Shown here: in pieces, positions 62,893-64,000 of the stretch
Numbering within the stretch: position 1 is the first letter of the stretch
Layout: each line of letters opens with the position of its first letter
Assembly (NCBI RefSeq): GCF_000717645.1
Contig: NZ_JNZZ01000008.1
Location: 310,001 to 374,000 of the forward strand
DNA from: Streptomyces californicus
GTDB lineage: Bacteria > Actinomycetota > Actinomycetes > Streptomycetales > Streptomycetaceae
Length of the DNA: 64,000 bases
Reading direction: 5' to 3'
Made by a program: the position numbers and the translations under genes
Notes under the pieces: model-generated
The model's database searches: none
The model's input: only the letters and a program-made list of their open reading frames with translations
Told to the model about the DNA's origin: nothing

Positions 62893-64000
62893 CTAGCGGA
62901 CCGGTCGGGCGTCGAGCCGGCGGTCCGGAGCCGGGGGGCAGGGCACGAGGACGCGGAGGACCGTGGGCCCGCCGGACGGTGAGGACACCAGCAAACGGCC
63001 GCCGAGGACCGAGAGGCGATCCGCCACTCCCTCCAGCCCGGTGCCCTCCGCCTTGTCCGCGCCGCCTACGCCGTTGTCCCGTACGCGGACGTCGAGTCGG
63101 CCCCCGTCGACGCGGGCCTCGACGGCGGCCCGGGTGGCCCGGCTGTGCTTGGCGACGTTCGCCAGCGCCTCGCACACCGCGAAGTAGACGGCGGACTCGA
63201 CCGCTTCGAGGAAGCGGTGGGGCAGGTCGAGATCGAGGTCGACGGGGACGGGGGAGCGGTCGGCGATGTCCTCGACGGCCGCGGCCAGGCCCCGGTCGGT
63301 GAGGACCTGGGGGTGGATGCCCCGGATCAGTTCCCGCAGTTCGACCAGGGCGGCCTGGGCCTCCCCGTGGGCCTGGGCCAGCAGCCCGGCGAGGGGTTCC
63401 TCGCGGGCGTCGAGGCGCGCCAGGCCCAGGTGCATCGACAGGGCGACCAGTCGCTGCTGGGCGCCGTCGTGCAGGTCGCGTTCGATACGGCGGCGCTCGG
63501 CCTCGAAGGCGGTCACCAGGCGCATCCGCGACCGGCTCAACTCCCGTACGCGTACGTCGTCCTGCTCGGGCGGCGCGTCCAGCAGGAGGCGGGTGAGCCG
63601 TGCGCGTCCCGCGGCGAGCAGACCGAGCGGGTAGGCCAGCAGGGGGAGCAGGAGCAGTCCGGCCAGGGCGACGGCGAACGCCGCCGGGTAGGAGTGCACC
63701 AGCCACAGCTTGATCACGCGCACCTCCTCGCCGCCGCCGGCCGTGGCCATGACCAGCGGGGTGGAGACCAGACCCCCGCTCACGCCGATGACCGTGCCGA
63801 TGATCACCGCCTCCAGAGGCCACAGGAGGCAGGCGAAGAGCAGGGCGTACCCCAACTCCCGCCAGGTGGAACGCTCCTGGAGACGCGTGCGCAGCCAGGC
63901 GGCCGGACCGGTGCGCGGCGGGTCCCGGTGGGCGTCGGCCATCGGGACGGCCGGGTCGATCAGACGCAGCCGACGCCGTTCCAGCCGCGCGACCGGCAGC
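62893..64000 (-). CDS. Sensor histidine kinase, 5' end outside the window
   Basis: HisKA_3/HATPase kinase, only the C-terminal part visible. Hydrophobic segments (WRELGYALLFACLLWPLEAV and YPAAFAVALAGLLLLPLLAY) belong to a sensor domain of the PF13796 type; the DHp helix ERRRIERDLHDGAQQR carries the phospho-His; DNGVGG is part of the ATP site. A Met at 63942 looks like a start, but the frame continues upstream as VARLERRRLRLIDPAVP, a sequence typical of the inside of this family, so I treat the gene as cut by the window edge. Partner of the response regulator downstream. Stimulus unknown. Confidence 0.9.
   Translation of the reverse strand, partial: LPVARLERRRLRLIDPAVPMADAHRDPPRTGPAAWLRTRLQERSTWRELGYALLFACLLWPLEAVIIGTVIGVSGGLVSTPLVMATAGGGEEVRVIKLWLVHSYPAAFAVALAGLLLLPLLAYPLGLLAAGRARLTRLLLDAPPEQDDVRVRELSRSRMRLVTAFEAERRRIERDLHDGAQQRLVALSMHLGLARLDAREEPLAGLLAQAHGEAQAALVELRELIRGIHPQVLTDRGLAAAVEDIADRSPVPVDLDLDLPHRFLEAVESAVYFAVCEALANVAKHSRATRAAVEARVDGGRLDVRVRDNGVGGADKAEGTGLEGVADRLSVLGGRLLVSSPSGGPTVLRVLVPCPPAPDRRLDARPVR

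Noticed and set aside
63942..63942. ATG as start of the sensor kinase
   Set aside because: The frame upstream continues to the window edge with family-typical sequence, so the real start is outside.

Overview
The window is a piece of a high-GC actinomycete chromosome, almost certainly Streptomyces. The evidence is the wblA and bldG developmental regulators, GTG and TTG starts, many ATGA/GTGA overlaps, and a TopA with a lysine-rich tail instead of zinc fingers. Gene order from 1 to about 49.7 kb matches, as far as I recall it, the S. coelicolor stretch SCO3580 down to SCO3540. No species is claimed.

Layout. 0-5 kb: 5' end of a class A penicillin-binding protein, wblA, two coupled Get3/ArsA-like ATPases facing wblA, a small DUF4177 protein and RidA. 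5-17 kb: NUDIX hydrolase and metallo-beta-lactamase-fold protein, crp, nth, CoA-type NUDIX, a MarP-like membrane serine protease, then leftward epoxide-hydrolase-like protein, holin-like membrane protein, nhaA and acsA. 17-23 kb: an unusually G-rich gene-free stretch, a secreted deacetylase-like lipoprotein, a CooC-like ATPase, a degenerate Fic-like protein and a HAD hydrolase. 23-32 kb: a Tad pilus locus (Ssd/TadZ, TadA, TadB, TadC, Flp-like pilin, two TadE-like proteins) facing its usual DEAD/DEAH helicase partner. 31.7-36 kb: bldG with an anti-sigma-like kinase, H+-pyrophosphatase and a lipoprotein. 36.9-49.7 kb: a methyltransferase, a 1 kb gap with tandem repeats, a small membrane protein, topA, a membrane-domain/thymidylate-kinase fusion, holB (delta-prime) and a secreted alpha/beta-hydrolase peptidase.

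The accessory part is 49.8-62.0 kb. A tRNA-Thr(CGT) gene is followed by about 12.17 kb bounded by a perfect 42-bp repeat of the tRNA 3' half, the usual mark of site-specific integration. No integrase is visible. The cargo is one tightly coupled six-gene unit: TerY-like vWA protein, protein kinase with a zinc ribbon, SF1 helicase, a protein ending in a HEPN-type Rx4H motif, a McrB-like AAA+ protein with a very long coiled coil, and a DUF2357/McrC-like partner with C-terminal zinc ribbons and no visible nuclease motif. I read it as a multi-component anti-phage or conflict system. It combines TerY-P-like signalling, a McrB/DUF2357 engine, a helicase and a possible RNase effector, and it is the strongest candidate here for an undescribed system.

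After the distal repeat the window ends with a LuxR-type response regulator and its histidine kinase, whose 5' end lies outside. Gene identities come from reading translations and motifs; no database search was run.
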